Shown: piece after piece, positions 45,494 through 54,645 of the stretch
Layout: every line of letters starts with the position of its first letter
Position numbering within the stretch: position 1 is the first letter of the stretch
Source: Bacteroidales bacterium
GTDB lineage: Bacteria > Bacteroidota > Bacteroidia > Bacteroidales > UBA3824
DNA: 64,000 bases
NCBI GenBank assembly: GCA_017541145.1
Contig: JAFXZT010000091.1
Span: 1 to 64,000 of the forward strand
Reading direction: 5' to 3'
Notes under the pieces: model-generated
Databases searched by the model: none
What the model saw: the letters and a program-made list of their open reading frames with translations, nothing else
Told to the model about the DNA's origin: nothing
Position numbers and translations under genes: made by a program

Positions 45494-45526
45494 AACAAAA
45501 CTTGCCGATAATTTATATTCCTCTCT

Positions 45527-45646
45527 TCACTCGTGATAATCACTGTCCTTCCAATCAAACTTAATGGTCTCTGGCACAAGGTAATTGCCGATTTTGTAGT
45601 CGATGTTGGCTTTGTGGGCTTGGCTCTCAAAAAATGTTAGATAAAT
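45527..45646 (-). pseudogene. Relic of an unknown gene's 3' end, minus strand
   Basis: On the minus strand, between a TAA and a TGA, the frame reads IYLTFFESQAHKANIDYKIG then NYLVPETIKFDWKDSDYHE. This is well-formed protein without a start codon. Family not recognised. A second, shorter hydrophobic fragment on the same strand (VIATMTEYIGVMPVKNNDKE, at about 45680-45740) lies just upstream in another segment. Together they show that the gap 45494-45912 holds debris of island genes; nothing intact is seen there. Confidence 0.5.
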
Positions 45647-45851
45647 TTAATGTGGTAACCTTCTGATTTTTCTACTCTATTCCTTATCGTTATTTTTCAC
45701 CGGCATTACCCCGATATATTCTGTCATTGTTGCAATAACAGAAAGTGTTGTTAAGAAAAAGGTTGATATTTAAATAATGAATTTCATGTCTAATAATTGA
45801 TCTTTGAATCTATTTTTTTTAACAGCGGATACCAAAATCTTGAAAAAAACT

Positions 45852-45880
45852 TTGGTTACTCATTATTTGTTTTATATTTG
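45852..45880 (+). promoter_or_regulatory. Promoter of the LRR gene
   Basis: TTG (45852-45854), 18 nt, TATATTTG (45873-45880), with the ATG 32 bases downstream. Confidence 0.75.
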
Positions 45881-45912
45881 CAGTCCACAACTTCCCAAAA
45901 AATGTTTTAGCT

Positions 45913-46890
45913 ATGAAAACTATCCTTACAATTATTACGTTGTTGTTGACTATTAATCTTTCTGCACAAGTGAAATTTTTTAAGTCAGGAACATTTATGT
46001 ATAAAATCACCTCAAAATCTACGGTGGCAGTTTTGGCGGGCGACAAAGCGATGTCAGGAAATGTTGCCATACCTCAAAAGGTGATGTTCAATGATACTAC
46101 ATTTACCGTTACGGCTATTGCTGATACCGGATTTATGAATTGCAGCGGTATCAGAAGTATTATTTTGCCTGCTACTATCAACAAAATCGGTAAACGCGCA
46201 TTTCTTAACTGCCGCAATCTTAATACAATCAACATCCCTTATAGTGTAAAAGCCATTCCCGAAGGCACATTTTGTTATTGTGAAGCATTGCCGGGTATTA
46301 CAATTCCTGATGCTGTTACACAAATCGGGGCTTATGCCTTTGCGCATTGCAAGAATTTAACGCGTTTTATTGTTCCTGACAATTGTAAAACTATCGGTGA
46401 CAAGGCATTTTACGAATGTTCTAAGTTGCAGGTAATAAAAATCACAGCAAAAGTAGAAAGTATAGGCAAACGTGTATTTCAGGCTTGCTACTCTTTGATA
46501 CGTTTTGAGGTAGAACCCGAAAATCAAAAATACGTTGCTCTGGAATCTGTACTCTATACACGTGATATGCAGAATCTTATTAAATATCCTTCTTACAAGG
46601 ATTCTCAGACTTACGATATTCCTTCGGGTGTAAAAACTATCGACGAACACGCTTTTGAGAAGGTTCGCGACCTTGCTCTCGTAAGATTTCCTAATACTCT
46701 TACAAGAATTTCGTGTTTGGCGTTTGTAGATTGCGAAAACCTTTTGAGAGCCGATTATCCTTCGTCAATTAAACAAATTGGTGAAGATTCGTTTTTCGGT
46801 TGCAGCAAGTTACAAGAATCCTCAATCTCCGGAAATGTAGACTATATCGAGTATGATTATCAAGATCCGATGATTGAGGATTTGGAATAA
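45913..46890 (+). CDS. Secreted BspA-type leucine-rich-repeat protein
   Basis: 325 residues with a signal peptide (ILTIITLLLTINLSAQ). Residues ~60-300 are LRR_5/BspA repeats of ~23 residues, for example IRSIILPATINKIGKRAFLN, CRNLNTINIPYSVKAIPEGT and CKNLTRFIVPDNCKTIGDKA. BspA-like proteins sit on the cell surface or are secreted and bind host or bacterial ligands. The C-terminus ends in an acidic stretch (DYIEYDYQDPMIEDLE) with no visible sorting domain. Own promoter; convergent with ubiE. Confidence 0.9.
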   Translation: MKTILTIITLLLTINLSAQVKFFKSGTFMYKITSKSTVAVLAGDKAMSGNVAIPQKVMFNDTTFTVTAIADTGFMNCSGIRSIILPATINKIGKRAFLNCRNLNTINIPYSVKAIPEGTFCYCEALPGITIPDAVTQIGAYAFAHCKNLTRFIVPDNCKTIGDKAFYECSKLQVIKITAKVESIGKRVFQACYSLIRFEVEPENQKYVALESVLYTRDMQNLIKYPSYKDSQTYDIPSGVKTIDEHAFEKVRDLALVRFPNTLTRISCLAFVDCENLLRADYPSSIKQIGEDSFFGCSKLQESSISGNVDYIEYDYQDPMIEDLE

Positions 46891-46912
46891 AAATAATTTA
46901 ATATTCAGATTT

Positions 46913-47638
46913 TTACATCTTTTCGCCGGTATAAATTGCACAAAGACCAAGTGTCAACCATTTGAGCTTTGTGTTTTTGTAGCCGGCTTCTTTCATTAGA
47001 GTTACAAAACGTTCTCCGTAAGGAAAATTATCTACACTCTTGGGTAAATATTTGTAAGCTGCTTTGTTTTTGCTTATTACATTTCCCCACCAAGGTAATA
47101 CTTTATGAAAGTAAAAACTGTAACCCGCTTTTACAACAGGGTTTGGCGGTTCTGAAAGTTCCAACACTACGAGTCTGCCGCCGGGTTTCAATACGCGTAA
47201 TATCTCCGAAAGTCCTTTGGGGATGTCTGCAAAATTCCTTACACCAAATCCTACTGTTACGGCATCAAATGTATTGTCGCTGAATGGCATACAGAGAGAA
47301 TCCGCTTTTATAAATTCTATGCCGTTCAGCAATTCCTCTTTCTCGGCTTTCTTTACTGCAATATCCAGCATACCTTGAGAAATATCAATGGCAGTAACCT
47401 TTGCCGAAGTTTTCTTGGCTTCTAATATCGAAAAATCACCTGTACCGCATGCCACATCCAATATACTTTGAGGCTTGTTCTCATTTGCGATACGTATAGC
47501 TTTTCTGCGCCAAATCCTGTCGATACCCATCGTAAGTGTGTGATTAAGAAAATCATACTTCGGTGCAATATCGTCAAACATCTCTTCTACTTGTTTTCGT
47601 TTGCTTTTGTCGGAATTTTCGTAAGGTTTTACTTCCAT
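46913..47638 (-). CDS. ubiE: Demethylmenaquinone methyltransferase
   Basis: 241 residues, normal length. VEEMFDDIAPKYDFLNHTLT is the UbiE/MenG N-terminal signature; the SAM-binding motif is ILDVACGTGDFS and the second signature is RVLKPGGRLVVLELSEP. Carries out the final C-methylation of menaquinone, the respiratory quinone of Bacteroidota (menG in strict nomenclature). Last gene of a leftward run starting at 50650, with a 10-base gap to the secreted protein upstream. Confidence 0.96.
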   Translation of the reverse strand: MEVKPYENSDKSKRKQVEEMFDDIAPKYDFLNHTLTMGIDRIWRRKAIRIANENKPQSILDVACGTGDFSILEAKKTSAKVTAIDISQGMLDIAVKKAEKEELLNGIEFIKADSLCMPFSDNTFDAVTVGFGVRNFADIPKGLSEILRVLKPGGRLVVLELSEPPNPVVKAGYSFYFHKVLPWWGNVISKNKAAYKYLPKSVDNFPYGERFVTLMKEAGYKNTKLKWLTLGLCAIYTGEKM

Positions 47639-47648
47639 TTTATTTCTT

Positions 47649-48281
47649 TTATAAATCTGTTTCGTGATTATATATCTTGAGACCTATTGTCTCAAAAACA
47701 TTTTTGTCGTAGATTATACGTCTAACATCCAATTGTTTGAATGCTACGTTCCTGATATCAGTTAAATTGTTTGCACCTTCAAAATCTCGCGTGATATAGA
47801 TTGGCGCAGTTCCGTTTGTTTGAGAAAATATTATACGTTTCTCTTCCAAAAACAGATTTACACCATAATCATCAAGCGCATCGCCATGACTTACAAACAA
47901 TTGTTGGGTCATTACAAGTTTACCTTTATAGAAAAAGTAAATGGTTTTCTCACATTCAAAAAGGTTTCCGATCTTTCCCGTGAAATATTCTGCCACTTTC
48001 TTATCACCGCTTTCTTTAGTTCTGTAGAAACGGTAATTCTCATAATTCTCCAACCAAACCGTGTCGCCGTTGATTTCCTTGTTTTCGTCAAGATAAAAAT
48101 CATTCGGATTGGCTATCAACTCGGTTTTTACATAGTTAACAGAATTTAGAGCCGTGTTGAATACCGTAATAATCGAGTCCGAAATCCTCTTGTTTTCCCG
48201 GATATCTTGTGCAATAGCTGCGTTGCTCATTGTCATGATGTTAAACATCAGACATGTTGCTAAGTAATAAAATTTTCTCAT
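47649..48281 (-). CDS. Secreted protein of unknown function
   Basis: 210 residues with a signal peptide (FYYLATCLMFNIMTMSNAAIA then QD). The mature part is rich in aromatic and charged residues (WLENYENYRFYRTKES) and looks like an alpha/beta periplasmic domain. No family recognised. It lies between the 367-residue membrane protein (75 bases upstream) and ubiE (10 bases downstream), presumably in the same transcript. Confidence 0.75.
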   Translation of the reverse strand: MRKFYYLATCLMFNIMTMSNAAIAQDIRENKRISDSIITVFNTALNSVNYVKTELIANPNDFYLDENKEINGDTVWLENYENYRFYRTKESGDKKVAEYFTGKIGNLFECEKTIYFFYKGKLVMTQQLFVSHGDALDDYGVNLFLEEKRIIFSQTNGTAPIYITRDFEGANNLTDIRNVAFKQLDVRRIIYDKNVFETIGLKIYNHETDL

Positions 48282-48356
48282 GATAGTATTTTGATTTTAT
48301 GATTGTAGATTATTTGTCCGTCTGTAGTAAAAAAATGATTATTACCTTGCTGACAG

Positions 48357-49460
48357 CTATTCGCCGGCAGCTCCGGCATCAATACCGGCATCAAGTCCGT
48401 CGCCATCGTTGTCGAAACTTGTTGATTGTGTATTGTCAGCAAATTGCGAAGCCGGACGTTGTTCGTCTGTTGTATTGTTGCGCAAAAGATAGTCGATTGA
48501 ATTGATTGTTTCAATCTTCTCGTCGCGGGTTGCCTCTGCCTTTGCCTGTGGATCTTCTGTACCCTGAGGTGTATCAGTATGCGGCGGCTCTTCCTCGTGA
48601 TTGATATTGAAACGACGGTTCCTCAATATCATTCTCAGCAATGATACTATGTATTCCAAGTTTACTGACAATACTTTTGGATTTCCAAGCGACGGTATCT
48701 CATTGATTACTGTAAGATATTCGCCTGAAAAGTTGGTAACACAAAATACCTTGCCCGTGCCGATAGGTTGTTCCGCATTGTTGATAAAATTATATTCTAT
48801 TTGTCTGACATCATTTCTTATCGAAGTAATATCATTAAAATAAAACTCGTTGGTAGATACTGCACTCATTGAATTAGAGAGCCAGTTGTAATTGCATTTA
48901 AACAAACTGATATAATGTTTTGTCAACACCAAAATCTGAACTCTCCATGCCGTGTAGAGAAACGTACCGTCCGAAAGTCCTGTTCTCATAATTTCCTCGC
49001 TGTTCATTCCGGGAGCTTCCCAGAATATCGGTACGGGGATTATTATAAAATTCTCCGGTTTTACATCACTCATATTCAGTCCCAAAGTAACAATGCTGCG
49101 GGGTTTTACTGTATTCTTGAAATCTTTTATCAGCCACGACAACATCTGCTCCTCTGTCGGACGTTCTGCAAGCAGTCTTTTTATCTGGAAATATGGTGTC
49201 ATGAACTTGTAAAAATGCCAAAATGCAAATACAAAACATGCACCCGAGAATATAATTGTCGGTACTGCATTTTTCAAATATATCATAAGCAGTATGCCCA
49301 AAAATACTCCGAGATAAACAAATAATATCTTGCCTTGTGTAAACGAAGGCAGTTTTACTTTGTTTACTTTGAAATAGTTGTTAATCAAAAGCCGGCGTTC
49401 TTCCTCGGTGATTTCCGCTCTGCTCGCCAAAGGTGTTTTGCCGTTTGTATTGTTTTCCAT
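48357..49460 (-). CDS. Membrane protein of unknown function
   Basis: 367 residues. A cytoplasmic N-terminus is followed by two adjacent membrane spans (ILFVYLGVFLGILLMIYL and TIIFSGACFVFAFWHFYKF, residues ~44-88), then a ~190-residue soluble domain with strand-rich sequence. The last ~75 residues form a low-complexity, Asp/Glu/Thr/Ala-rich tail ending DGLDAGIDAGAAGE, probably disordered. Start 8 bases downstream of the M14 peptidase stop, so co-transcribed. Not assigned to a family. Confidence 0.8.
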   Translation of the reverse strand: MENNTNGKTPLASRAEITEEERRLLINNYFKVNKVKLPSFTQGKILFVYLGVFLGILLMIYLKNAVPTIIFSGACFVFAFWHFYKFMTPYFQIKRLLAERPTEEQMLSWLIKDFKNTVKPRSIVTLGLNMSDVKPENFIIIPVPIFWEAPGMNSEEIMRTGLSDGTFLYTAWRVQILVLTKHYISLFKCNYNWLSNSMSAVSTNEFYFNDITSIRNDVRQIEYNFINNAEQPIGTGKVFCVTNFSGEYLTVINEIPSLGNPKVLSVNLEYIVSLLRMILRNRRFNINHEEEPPHTDTPQGTEDPQAKAEATRDEKIETINSIDYLLRNNTTDEQRPASQFADNTQSTSFDNDGDGLDAGIDAGAAGE

Positions 49461-49468
49461 TGTACGTT

Positions 49469-50650
49469 TTATAATAATTTGCTTATATTCAGTATTGTAT
49501 TACCGTCTGTAATATCAAAATCAGCCTTGCTTAGCATACGTATCTTGGTATAATTGCCGCAAAGTTTCCAGCCCGAAGCATCAAATACCTTTATACCGCC
49601 AAATGTATCAAGTTTTCCGATATTTGCAATACGGTAATCCGAAAAATCATCAGTAAAATCTTCCGGATTGTGCGACGGTTTTATCCTACGTATCCCCAAG
49701 TCCAATTGGTAACTTCCGTGTGGCGATTCCACTGTAAGATTATTGATTTTCAAGTCGTAACCGTTGTATCGTTGATTATCGGGTAGCGCGTTGTATACTT
49801 CTGACGACTGTTTTTCGTAACTTTTGTTAGCTATTGTTGTCAGCGCATTAATAATTGCCAAAAATACAACTTTTCTTGCAAACTTCCTATCTTTATCTCC
49901 GGAAATTGAGCCGGATTCTATCAGTATCGACGACGTACCTTTTTCCATAAATGTATCGCCGAATGCCGATGGTGTAAATTCGTCTGTATATCTTGCTACT
50001 CTGCCTTCTATCAGTCCGCGCAATTTGCAATACACTTCTGATATCACTTTCATCGCCCTTAATCTTGTAGGTGTAACAGATTTTTTATCATCACATTCTG
50101 GCGCAAGCATCGCAAGTACAGTCTGCAAAAGTAATGGTTTTGACGTGTAATACAATTCTTGGTCGTGAAGATTTAACGCAAATTTCGGATTAACTTTGCC
50201 GTGAACCTCAGTTAAGATTCTCGCCTCGGGTGAAATAAGCGTACGCGCATCTCTATTGATATCAATACCCTGAGCATTACGACGGTCAAACAGCTCGTTG
50301 CCGTCAGGATTCAGCAGCGGAATCATTACAATACGCAAATTGTTAAATAAAAAACGGTCAGAATCATAGTCAGCACACAAAAAATTGATACAATCCATTA
50401 GCGACAACGTAGAAACAGGTTCGTTGCCGTGCATCTGCGACCAGATAAGAACTGTTTCTGCTCCTGTTCCGTATTCTATGATGTTAATTTTTCTTCCCTC
50501 AAACGAAAATTCTTCTTTCCAAAACTTAAAGAAAGATTTATGCTGATGTTTTTTTATTACATCATTATATTCACTATATTTGTAATGCCTAAACGGAAGT
50601 GAATTTTCTTTATAAAACTCATATTCCGTGTCAAGTTTTGAAATATCCAT
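49469..50650 (-). CDS. M14-family zinc carboxypeptidase
   Basis: 393 residues, no signal peptide visible. Zinc ligands: His74 and Glu77 in SQMHGNEP, and His162 in LNLHDQ. Substrate-binding NPDG and GIDINRDA motifs lie between them, and the probable catalytic Glu245 is in SILIESG. An extra C-terminal domain of ~120 residues follows the peptidase core. Likely cleaves peptide or peptidoglycan-derived substrates. First gene of the leftward run to ubiE; divergent from a lipoprotein gene only 41 bases away. Confidence 0.9.
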   Translation of the reverse strand: MDISKLDTEYEFYKENSLPFRHYKYSEYNDVIKKHQHKSFFKFWKEEFSFEGRKINIIEYGTGAETVLIWSQMHGNEPVSTLSLMDCINFLCADYDSDRFLFNNLRIVMIPLLNPDGNELFDRRNAQGIDINRDARTLISPEARILTEVHGKVNPKFALNLHDQELYYTSKPLLLQTVLAMLAPECDDKKSVTPTRLRAMKVISEVYCKLRGLIEGRVARYTDEFTPSAFGDTFMEKGTSSILIESGSISGDKDRKFARKVVFLAIINALTTIANKSYEKQSSEVYNALPDNQRYNGYDLKINNLTVESPHGSYQLDLGIRRIKPSHNPEDFTDDFSDYRIANIGKLDTFGGIKVFDASGWKLCGNYTKIRMLSKADFDITDGNTILNISKLL

Positions 50651-50691
50651 GTATCTAACGAATTTATTTTTTTACAAAAATACTATAAAAT

Positions 50692-52044
50692 ATGCAACTA
50701 CGAAAAATTTTACAATTCCTATTTTTATCAACAATTATAACTGCTTGTAGTGACAAAACAGCCAAAATACAAGTTTACAAAACTGCATTAGTAGCTCAAA
50801 TAGATAAAATAGACGACTTTCAGCTCGAAAGCATTCTTTCAAAAGAAGGTCAGTTTGGTACTGACATCTTTTCAAAACCTTACGATATCTCAATATCGGA
50901 TAATGAAATATTAACCGATACACTCTTTAGTTTCGGACTCGAACCTCTCAGCAATGCTATAGGTAAAGATATCGACGGAAATGTAACATATTTCTACAAT
51001 CAAAAAGGCGAAATCGCTCAAATGCTGACATTCAGTAGCGACCATCAACACGTTTATATCTGGCCGGATGACTTAGCAAAGCTCTCCGAACCCAAAAATC
51101 CTGACAATTCGATACTTGTAGACGAGCTGCTGAGCAAACTTTATAAACACGCTTACTCTCGTTACCAATACATGTCAGTCCCCGACCGTGAAGATGCAAT
51201 AGATGCAGAGCTCTTGCATCCCAAAAGCATATACATCTTGGGAGAAAGCGATGTAAAAGAATCCAAAGGCAGATTCGATCTTTCGGGGCTTGCCATGCGT
51301 AACGATACAATATACTGTATATCAGACAAATTAGAAACATCGTCAATCTACACACTTGATACTGCTTCCGACGGCAAATTCTATATAAATGTAGTCAACA
51401 CAACACCCGACGAAATAAAAGTTAACGATATAGATATCGAAGCCATCGATGTTCTGGATAACAAAATACTGATAGCAGACGAACATTTCAGTAAACTGTA
51501 TCTTGAATACGGTAAAAACGATTTCAGATTCCTTGACGTGAAACTCAATACCGTAGATACCAATATCGTAGACTGGGGCGTGAAGAATTCTGGCATAGAA
51601 GGAATAGCAGTTTGCGGACACAAAATCTATGTTTCCAAAGAGCGGTCACCGCGAAGAGTATTCGTTTATGACCTTGATACCAAGACGATAACAGAGCCGT
51701 TTCGCGATATCGTATTACCTACCGACGGCGATATCAGCGACCTTAAGGTAAACGAAAAATATCTCTATATTCTTGACCGTCAAAACTGTTATATCCGAAG
51801 ATTGGAGCTCGAGACGGGACAAAGTACCTACCTCTCTTTCCGAAAATTCTCCAACGACAAACACATGCACAACTATTATGCTGACTATGGAATGGCAGAA
51901 GCATTGCTCCTAACCAAAGACGCGATATTTGTGGGCTTCGACAACAACAACGATACCGTTTCAGACTTTGGTGTGACAGTAGGATTGCCCAAAGGTTGCA
52001 ACAAACCTTCGATATTTGTATTCAAACGACCGGAAGATTTCTAG
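50692..52044 (+). CDS. Lipoprotein with phytase-esterase-like / SdiA-regulated beta-propeller domain
   Basis: 450 residues. The signal peptide ends in IITACSDK (lipid-modified Cys19). Residues ~175-445 contain repeated propeller-like strands: GRFDLSGLAMRNDTIYCISD, SGIEGIAVCGHKIYVSKERS, DLKVNEKYLYILDRQN, typical of the esterase-like phytase/SdiA-regulated group. Enzymatic activity of that group is poorly defined. An extracytoplasmic anchored protein, single gene, ended by the terminator at 52073. Confidence 0.75.
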   Translation: MQLRKILQFLFLSTIITACSDKTAKIQVYKTALVAQIDKIDDFQLESILSKEGQFGTDIFSKPYDISISDNEILTDTLFSFGLEPLSNAIGKDIDGNVTYFYNQKGEIAQMLTFSSDHQHVYIWPDDLAKLSEPKNPDNSILVDELLSKLYKHAYSRYQYMSVPDREDAIDAELLHPKSIYILGESDVKESKGRFDLSGLAMRNDTIYCISDKLETSSIYTLDTASDGKFYINVVNTTPDEIKVNDIDIEAIDVLDNKILIADEHFSKLYLEYGKNDFRFLDVKLNTVDTNIVDWGVKNSGIEGIAVCGHKIYVSKERSPRRVFVYDLDTKTITEPFRDIVLPTDGDISDLKVNEKYLYILDRQNCYIRRLELETGQSTYLSFRKFSNDKHMHNYYADYGMAEALLLTKDAIFVGFDNNNDTVSDFGVTVGLPKGCNKPSIFVFKRPEDF

Positions 52045-52072
52045 AAAGTTTTTTATTATTATAATTAATTTC

Positions 52073-52106
52073 TACCCGCTCTTTCGCAAGGAAGGTGGGT
52101 ATTTTT
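52073..52106 (+). terminator. Terminator of the 50692 lipoprotein gene
   Basis: TACCCGC (52073-52079) pairs with GTGGGTA (52095-52101), with inner TCTT/AAGG pairing, followed by five T residues. Confidence 0.75.
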
Positions 52107-52150
52107 GTGTTTTAACATCTCTTATATTCCCTCAGTTCGGACCTCTGATA

Positions 52151-52430
52151 TACTAACAAAAGTCACATCCTGAGCTTGTTGGGATATTTTTACGGTTAAC
52201 AAAAGTCACATCCTGAGTCGGTTCTGACATCTTACTTACTAACAAAAGTCATATCCCCTACCCGTTCTGACAATCAACATCATAAAGAAAGTCACATCCG
52301 GAGCCGGATATAACAATTAACTCAAGGAAAAAGTCACATCCGGAGCCGGAAATAACAATTTACCTGAGGTGAAAACTCATATCCCCTACCCGATATTACA
52401 ATTTACTTCGTGTTACATGTCCCAACCCCG
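52151..52430. repeat. Degenerate tandem array of about seven units, period 42-44 bp
   Basis: AGTCACATCC or close variants occur at 52161, 52204, 52248, 52290, 52332, 52375 and about 52415. Units also share AACAAA before it and GGAGCCGG or CTACCCG plus TAACAATT after it. No ORF spans it. The rest of the 594-bp gap (52045-52638) holds the terminator at 52073 and an A+T-rich leader of the MORN-caspase gene without an evident promoter. Confidence 0.8.
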
Positions 52431-52638
52431 AGGAAATATTGATATTGACAGCAGGAAAAAATGGCAGTTATTCTGATTAATAATCTTATATTTAGGACTG
52501 ACTCAAGGTTCGCCCCTACGAATAAATCCCTCACCTTAATTATTTATTCCAAAACGGCGAAACTATTATTTCATTTCTACGTACAAAGTAGATAATTGGC
52601 GGTTATCGCGAATTGCTTGCACCCAAAAATTAACAGAT

Positions 52639-54633
52639 ATGAAACAACAATTAACAATCTTATTACTAATGATTTTAATCCCCGGACAATCGTTTTCACA
52701 ATGTACTGACGGCAATTGTGAGGACGGTTACGGTGTCTTGGTATCTAAACAAGGTGATTTCTACTGCGGATACTTCCTTGACGGTAAATACAATGGTGAA
52801 GGTATCTTGTTGAGCCACGAGAAAAAGTTTGTGTATGCCGATTTCAAAGCCGGTAAACCTCACGGCAAGGCTTTGGTGTACGATTATGAATCGGGCGACA
52901 AGATGTTGGTACATTACAACAATGGTGAAATTCAAGGAACAGGTGTCATTTATTCCGAGGACAACCCGCCTGAATATTTCCTCTATACCGACGGCAAGGC
53001 TTACGACTATACTCCTAACAAGCATCTTGACAACAATCTTTGTGTAAACGGTGATTGTAAAAACGGATACGGTCAGATGTTGTATTCTTCTGGCGATGTA
53101 TACGAAGGTAATTTTCTTGACGGATTGCCTCACGGCGAGGGCATAATGACAGATTCCAACGGTGTTTTCAACGGTTGTTTCTGGAAATATTATCAAAACG
53201 GTTACGGAGAGCTTACTTTGAAGGATGGTACAAAAAGAACAGGACTTTGGGATAAGGGTCGTTACGTGTCGGAACTCAATACCAAATCCATGATGGGCTG
53301 TGTGAGTGGTGATTGTCAAAACGGTTATGGAGTGTCAATAGATTTCAACGGCTCAATATACAAAGGATATTTCCGTAACGGAATAGCTCATGGTCATGGA
53401 AAATCGATATACAAAACCGGTTTTGAGATAGACGGCGCATACGAAGATTCGGGTCTTAACGGTTTTGCGTCAGTTACTTACCCCGAAAATAGCGAAACCG
53501 TAAAACATTTCGGTTTTTACTCCCGAAATCAAGCCCACGGCTACGGCGCGATGTTTTACAAGACGGGTATATATATCGGACAGTTTGAACATGGAAATAC
53601 CGTTGGCGAGGGAGTATTCCTAAATTATGAGACAGGTAACAAACTATCAGGAGTATTCAACGGCGGCAAACTCATTACCGAGATTTCCGAGAAGGAATTG
53701 AAACCGCTTTTTGGCAGCAACAACGGTTTGGGCGTGAAGTTTTTGACTGAAGGTCGTTACTACGGATATCTCAAAGACGGTGTACCTGAGGGTAGGGGAG
53801 TACTTTTGAAGTTTGACGGTACAATAATTACGGGAAAATTTTTCGGCGGAGAGTATGTTGACGGCAGCGATATCGCCATGTCGAAGGAGCAGAAAATTGA
53901 GAGCGGGTCAGAGATAAGCGAATCGATCTCGGAAGTAAGTTCAGTAAAACGGTTGGCACTCGTAATCGGTAACGGTTCTTACAAGCATGTCCCCAACCTT
54001 GCTAACCCTGTAAACGATGCGGCACTTATGACCAAGACATTAAGAGAGTTAGGCTTTGAGGTGATGTCGTTTACCAACCTTGACCGTCGTGCCATGTGCG
54101 ACAAGATTTATGATTTTGGTGATAAACTTACCAAACAAAAAGGTGTAGGATTGTTTTACTATGCCGGACATGGTTTGCAGGTAAACGGTATCAACTATCT
54201 TGTACCCGTAGCAGCAACCGTAGATCGTGCCGATGAGATTGATGACGAGTGTGTAAGTCTTGAAAAAGTACTCGGTCAGATGGATTACGCCGGTAACGAA
54301 CTCAATATCATAATACTTGATGCTTGTCGCAACAATCCGTTTGCCTCTGTTCGTGCTATCAGCAACGATGGCGGTCTTGCGCAAATCAACGCTCCGAAGG
54401 GAACATTTGTTGCTTACGCCACCGCACCCGGCAAAACTGCTTTCGACGGCAAGGGTAACAACGGTCTCTACACCGAACAACTTGTCAAAGCTCTCAAAAC
54501 CAAGGGGCTGACTCTTGAAAATGTTTTCAAGAAGGTTCGCAACGAGGTATATAATAAGTCAAAAGAAATTGGTATGGAACAAATCCCGTGGGAAAACTCA
54601 TCGGTATTTGGTGATTTTTACTTTAATAAATAA
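52639..54633 (+). CDS. Secreted MORN-repeat / caspase-family (C14) peptidase
   Basis: 664 residues with a signal peptide (LTILLLMILIPGQSFSQ). Residues ~20-415 carry many MORN repeats (GDFYCGYFLDGKYNGEG, YEGNFLDGLPHGEG, YKGYFRNGIAHGHG) in three blocks that each begin C-x-x-G-x-C/DC (NCEDGYG, DCKNGYG, DCQNGYG). Residues ~435-660 form a caspase-like peptidase: RLALVIGNGSYKHVPNLANP, His511 in YYAGHGLQ and Cys563 in ILDACRNNPF, so the catalytic dyad is intact. It is exported, unlike intracellular defence caspases. The following membrane-protein gene starts 12 bases later. Confidence 0.92.
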   Translation: MKQQLTILLLMILIPGQSFSQCTDGNCEDGYGVLVSKQGDFYCGYFLDGKYNGEGILLSHEKKFVYADFKAGKPHGKALVYDYESGDKMLVHYNNGEIQGTGVIYSEDNPPEYFLYTDGKAYDYTPNKHLDNNLCVNGDCKNGYGQMLYSSGDVYEGNFLDGLPHGEGIMTDSNGVFNGCFWKYYQNGYGELTLKDGTKRTGLWDKGRYVSELNTKSMMGCVSGDCQNGYGVSIDFNGSIYKGYFRNGIAHGHGKSIYKTGFEIDGAYEDSGLNGFASVTYPENSETVKHFGFYSRNQAHGYGAMFYKTGIYIGQFEHGNTVGEGVFLNYETGNKLSGVFNGGKLITEISEKELKPLFGSNNGLGVKFLTEGRYYGYLKDGVPEGRGVLLKFDGTIITGKFFGGEYVDGSDIAMSKEQKIESGSEISESISEVSSVKRLALVIGNGSYKHVPNLANPVNDAALMTKTLRELGFEVMSFTNLDRRAMCDKIYDFGDKLTKQKGVGLFYYAGHGLQVNGINYLVPVAATVDRADEIDDECVSLEKVLGQMDYAGNELNIIILDACRNNPFASVRAISNDGGLAQINAPKGTFVAYATAPGKTAFDGKGNNGLYTEQLVKALKTKGLTLENVFKKVRNEVYNKSKEIGMEQIPWENSSVFGDFYFNK

Positions 54634-54634
54634 A

Positions 54635-54643
54635 AGGAGGTAA
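54635..54643 (+). promoter_or_regulatory. Strong Shine-Dalgarno sequence
   Basis: AAAGGAGGT directly precedes the ATG at 54646. Such a match to the anti-SD is exceptional here, where other start codons lack one. Confidence 0.7.
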
Positions 54644-54645
54644 TC

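Noticed and set aside
45719-45743. Hairpin TTCTGT...ACAGAA as a terminator
   Set aside because: The stem is short and neither side has a T-run, and no intact gene ends there.
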